In this document: piece after piece, positions 22,424-25,000 of the stretch
How positions within the stretch are numbered: the first letter of the stretch is position 1
How the letters are laid out: each line of letters begins with the position of its first letter
Assembly (NCBI GenBank): GCA_964020155.1
Contig: OZ026555.1
Location: 5,064,795 to 5,089,794 of the forward strand
Reading direction: 5' to 3'
Length of the DNA: 25,000 nucleotides
From: Chondrilla cf. caribensis
Lineage: Eukaryota > Porifera > Demospongiae > Chondrillida > Chondrillidae
Position numbers and translations under genes: made by a program
Notes under the pieces: generated by a model
The model's input: only the letters and a program-made list of their open reading frames with translations
What the model was told of the DNA's origin: nothing
Database searches by the model: none

Positions 22424-24482
22424 TGTGTGTGTGTGTGGTGTGTGTGCGTGTGTGTGTGGTACGTACGTACATATGTACCTGAATGTTTATACGTACGTAT
22501 CTATCCCCTTTCTGTTTTCCCCAGATGATATAGGAGGTGCTCTGGTTGGGCTGGATGGCGGTGGTGTAATTGACACTTACCCTCCTGGCACCAAGAAGAC
22601 TGCTACCAGTGGACCCTCCAAGCAACCCTCCAAGGGGAAGGTGGACTACTTCTCCATGATCAAGAGTGATGATGAAGATGATAGCGATGATGGAGATGAT
22701 AGCAATGATGGAGAATTGACTGGTCTGAACAAATCCACAAGAACTCCACAACCAACATCTCCAAGAAATGAATCAAGAGTCAGGCAGATCATGGCAGGAT
22801 ATGTCAGTCCGCCTCCCTCGTCACCTCAACAAGATGGAAATGGAGATAAGAATGGGAAGGAGAATGGAACCCAAGATCTGAATGGAAACAGAGATCAGAA
22901 TATGAGGGGGAATGAAATCCAAAATTCAAATGGAAACGGAGATCAGAATGTGAAGGAGAATGAAACCCAAGATCTGAATGGAAATGGGGATCAGAATCCT
23001 GATGACAGCTGGGACAGCAATGAAGATGAGGAGGAGAGTGAATGGGAGATTGAGCAACGTGCCTCGAAGCAATCTGTTCACCCAACACAAGACAAGGGTG
23101 TGGTTTCTCCATTGCCTTCAGCCTCCATCCTTCCTGGTCTCACAACAAACCTTCCAACCGACCCACACAGGTCGTCTCTCCCTCCACTACAGCAAGGGAG
23201 ATCCCCCTCCCCCCTGGAACCATTGCAACACATGAAGGAACCTTCCTTGTCAAAAGAAGACAGCAAAGACTCTCCTCACACCGCCAGGGAGAAGATGGAG
23301 AAAGAAGCGTATACCAGGTACCAGTTCAAGCAGACCGAATTGTTGGATGTTCTGCAGAAAAGAAGGGAGGAAGTGGATGGAAAGTCTGAGGGTGGTTCTG
23401 ACTCAACCAGACTGAGAGGGTCCACACCACAGACTGTTGCTTCAGCAAGTACCAAAAGCCGTTCTTGGGTGGAGAAGAAATCGAGTGGAGAAGGTGACAA
23501 CCCAGGAATCAAGAACAGCAAATTGACTAATGTCAAACAAACCGCTGATGACCAGCTGTCCATTAAGCAAAATCCAGGTGTCCTCTCCCTTTCCACCACA
23601 AGACCTGTGTCTGCACCCTCAGAGAAGAAAACTGGTAGCAAAGTGAGGGGCATCGTAATGAGCTCGCTGGCACCCAACCAGCCATCCCCACCCACCGAAC
23701 AGGGTGAATTGTATCAACACCACACGCCAACTGGTGGGCAGTCAGCACAGTCCATCTCTGCTAACACACACCCTGGACAACTAGCCCCCACGGACACACC
23801 TCTTACAGAGACTGTTATTGCAGCCACACCTTCTAAGAAGGTGATTCCTACAGACACGCTTCCTAAGAAGGTGGTTCCTACAGACACGCCTCCTAAGGAG
23901 GTGGTTCCTACAGACACACCTCCAAAGAAGGTGGTTCCTACACACACGCCTCCAAAGAAGGTGGTTCCTTCAGACACACCTCCAAAACAGCTTTCCCCTG
24001 TTGATCCTGATCATAAGCAGTTGCATCCGATGCTATCAACACACACAGATACGCCCCTCACTGTGCTTACACCTAGTGAGCGCATCAGTTCTACCGGTGA
24101 CTTCTCTGATGTTGACCGGTCAGAAGAGGAAACTGCTCACTCTCCACCACCAGTGGACGACTCTAGTAAGATGTCTTCCGTTAAGGACAAAGATGAATCA
24201 TTTGTGAAGGATCTCAAGGGTATTCCCCTGAATTCATCCTTGAACGTGACATCATCCATGCGGTACATGATACCAACTACAACAAGTGAAAACTCGTCTC
24301 CAGACCTTTCCGAAGATGATCTTTCAGAAAGTGTGGAGATCCCCTTCGATGACCAGGAGGAGGATGTGGGTGCCCGGTCTGGTAGCAAGACTGTGGGTGT
24401 GGCTACCACTCCAGACCCACAGTCCCGCCCACATAGTCAAATTAGTATGCAAGGATATCAGATGTCTCCTGTGATAATGCAT

Positions 24483-24550
<68 letters not shown>

Positions 24551-24563
24551 TGTGTGTGTGTGT

Positions 24564-24601
<38 letters not shown>

Positions 24602-24940
24602 TGTGTATGCATACACGTGTGCTTGTTCATGTGTTTGTGTATACGTATGTCATTCCAGAGACGTCACAGTTGCGTGAGAACTTAAGATTAACACGAAAAC
24701 AATTGGAAACTGTGAAAACAGAGAGGAATGACCTGGAAAGCAAGAGAAAGAAGCAGGAGGAAGAAATCTCCCAAATCAAGAAGTATGAACGTGTTTGTGT
24801 TATCGCGAGAGACTCTTGTGCTGGACTGAGTTGTTATGTGTGGTTTGTTCCACGTGCAGGACCAATAGAGACTTGACTGTGGCCAAATCAGAAGTGGAAA
24901 GACAAAAAAGTGATCTTGAATTGGAAAGCAGAATGCTGAG
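18039..24940 (+). CDS. Ankyrin-repeat / acidic linker / coiled-coil protein, ANKRD26-like (5' part)
   Basis: Exons 18039-18343, 18923-19211, 19423-19529, 19932-20066, 20303-20421, 20510-20552, 20792-22365, 22525-24483, 24659-24782 and 24860-24940; phases agree at every junction (1578 codons plus 2 nt, continuing off the edge). The N-terminus MPKLLKAFGRGKKK is basic. Residues about 69-290 form seven ankyrin-like units, e.g. LPKLHKHAWKGNLTKV, RTALHLAASMGH, RTPLLKAADTGH and RTPLILAAQNGH. Exons 7-8 encode about 1180 residues of Ser/Pro/acidic linker with short internal repeats and five DFD/WDS motifs. Exons 9-10 begin a coiled coil (TSQLRENLRLTRKQLE; KSEVERQKSDLELE). The architecture fits the ANKRD26/ANKRD30/CCDC144 group, or alternatively the RAI14/UACA group; ANKRD26 works at centriole distal appendages. 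The assignment rests on layout and the first ankyrin unit. The start is the only ATG before the ankyrin frame. Confidence 0.8.
18344..18685. other. Ankyrin gene intron 1, proximal part
   Basis: No exon, RNA gene or repeat recognised before MITE copy 2. Confidence 0.6.
18688..18855. mobile_element. MITE copy 2, intron 1 of the ankyrin gene
   Basis: About 168 bp, starting CAGTGGGACTCC and ending GGGGTCCACTG, flanked by TA at 18686-18687 and 18856-18857. Its interior carries AAATTACCTCCCTAC followed by AGGACACTTTCT, matching the reverse strand of copy 1. The ends are more diverged than in copy 1. No open reading frame. Confidence 0.75.
19840..19875. repeat. (TACG/TATG)n microsatellite, ankyrin gene intron 3
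   Basis: Tetranucleotide run of ACGTACGTATGTATG type; a related GTACGTACGTACG run lies near 19670. The rest of the intron (19530-19931) shows nothing else. Confidence 0.85.
20067..20245. repeat. (GT)n tract beginning at the donor of ankyrin exon 4
   Basis: GTATGTGTGTG begins exactly at the 5' splice site and continues with interrupted GT and GAGTGTGAAT variants, ending in a short (GA)n. Confidence 0.95.
21600..21735 (+). repeat. Coding 33-bp repeat in ankyrin gene exon 7
   Basis: Four in-frame copies of the 11-residue unit NTPAQPLPPTT with small variations. The unit is a multiple of three and lies within the long acidic/Pro-rich linker. Confidence 0.95.
22042..22176 (+). repeat. Coding 24-bp repeat in ankyrin gene exon 7
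   Basis: About six in-frame copies of the 8-residue unit TTAPITPL, nearly identical at the DNA level, alternating CCCCTC and CCTTTG variants. Confidence 0.95.
22366..22524 (+). other. 159-nt intron 7 of ankyrin gene, open in frame
   Basis: Donor GTGTGT at 22366 and acceptor TTTTCCCCAG ending at 22524. Contents are (TC)n, (GT)n and TACG-rich sequence. Its length is divisible by three and it contains no stop in the gene's frame. Confidence 0.8.
22830..22995 (+). repeat. Coding Asn/Gly/Asp-rich repeat in ankyrin gene exon 8
   Basis: Imperfect in-frame units of NGNGDQNVKENETQDL type, with about five NGN/DGN starts. It precedes the fifth acidic WDS motif. Confidence 0.85.
23820..23995 (+). repeat. 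Coding 30-bp repeat in ankyrin gene exon 8
   Basis: About six in-frame copies of the 10-residue unit PKKVVPTDTP with substitutions such as PKEVVPTDTP and PKKVVPSDTP. Confidence 0.95.
24484..24607. repeat. (GT)n microsatellite starting at the donor of ankyrin exon 8
   Basis: Near-pure GT run whose first GT is the 5' splice site after CATG at 24480-24483. The frame stays open through the tract, giving a false Val-Cys tail. Confidence 0.9.
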
Positions 24941-25000
24941 GTGTGTCCTGACCCTGAATGTTTGTGGGCTTTGGGCTATGATTAGGTGTTTCCTTTGGTG

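Overview
The window is animal nuclear DNA. It holds spliced genes with GT-AG introns, immunoglobulin, PH, ankyrin and SH3 domains, an ASPP-family gene, and very dense (GT)n/(CA)n microsatellites and minisatellites. Introns are short and neighbouring genes are close, which would suit an early-branching animal such as a sponge. That placement is inference; nothing here fixes the species.

Layout: (1) 50-839, minus: two phase 1-1 immunoglobulin exons of a cell-surface-type gene that runs off the left edge; a doubtful fibronectin-III-like exon lies on plus at 1963-2093. (2) 3785-9756, plus: a complete three-exon gene for a 794-aa PH-domain adaptor-like protein with a long Pro/Ser-rich tail. (3) 10478-16111, minus: a complete nine-exon gene for a 697-aa ASPP-family protein (p53/PP1-binding), tail to tail with the PH gene. 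(4) 16670-17746, minus: a complete three-exon POLR2K/RPB12 gene for the shared RNA polymerase zinc-ribbon subunit; its last exon is only 23 nt. (5) 18039-24940, plus: the 5' ten exons (at least 1578 aa) of an ankyrin-repeat, acidic-linker, coiled-coil protein resembling the ANKRD26 group, continuing past the right edge. Genes 4 and 5 are divergent, with 292 bp between their ATGs.

All exon borders were derived by hand from splice motifs, reading-frame phase and protein continuity. In genes 2, 3 and 4 the exon lengths sum exactly to a whole number of codons ending in a stop. The genes do not form a pathway or an undescribed operon-like system. The most notable points are a POLR2K micro-exon carrying the invariant C-terminus, a SILK plus RVxF pair of PP1-docking motifs in the ASPP protein, four evenly spaced C/EBP-type palindromes upstream of ASPP, an X-box-like site in the divergent promoter of the possible ciliary gene, two copies of one MITE family, a perfect 38-bp palindrome, and microsatellites that begin or end exactly at splice sites.
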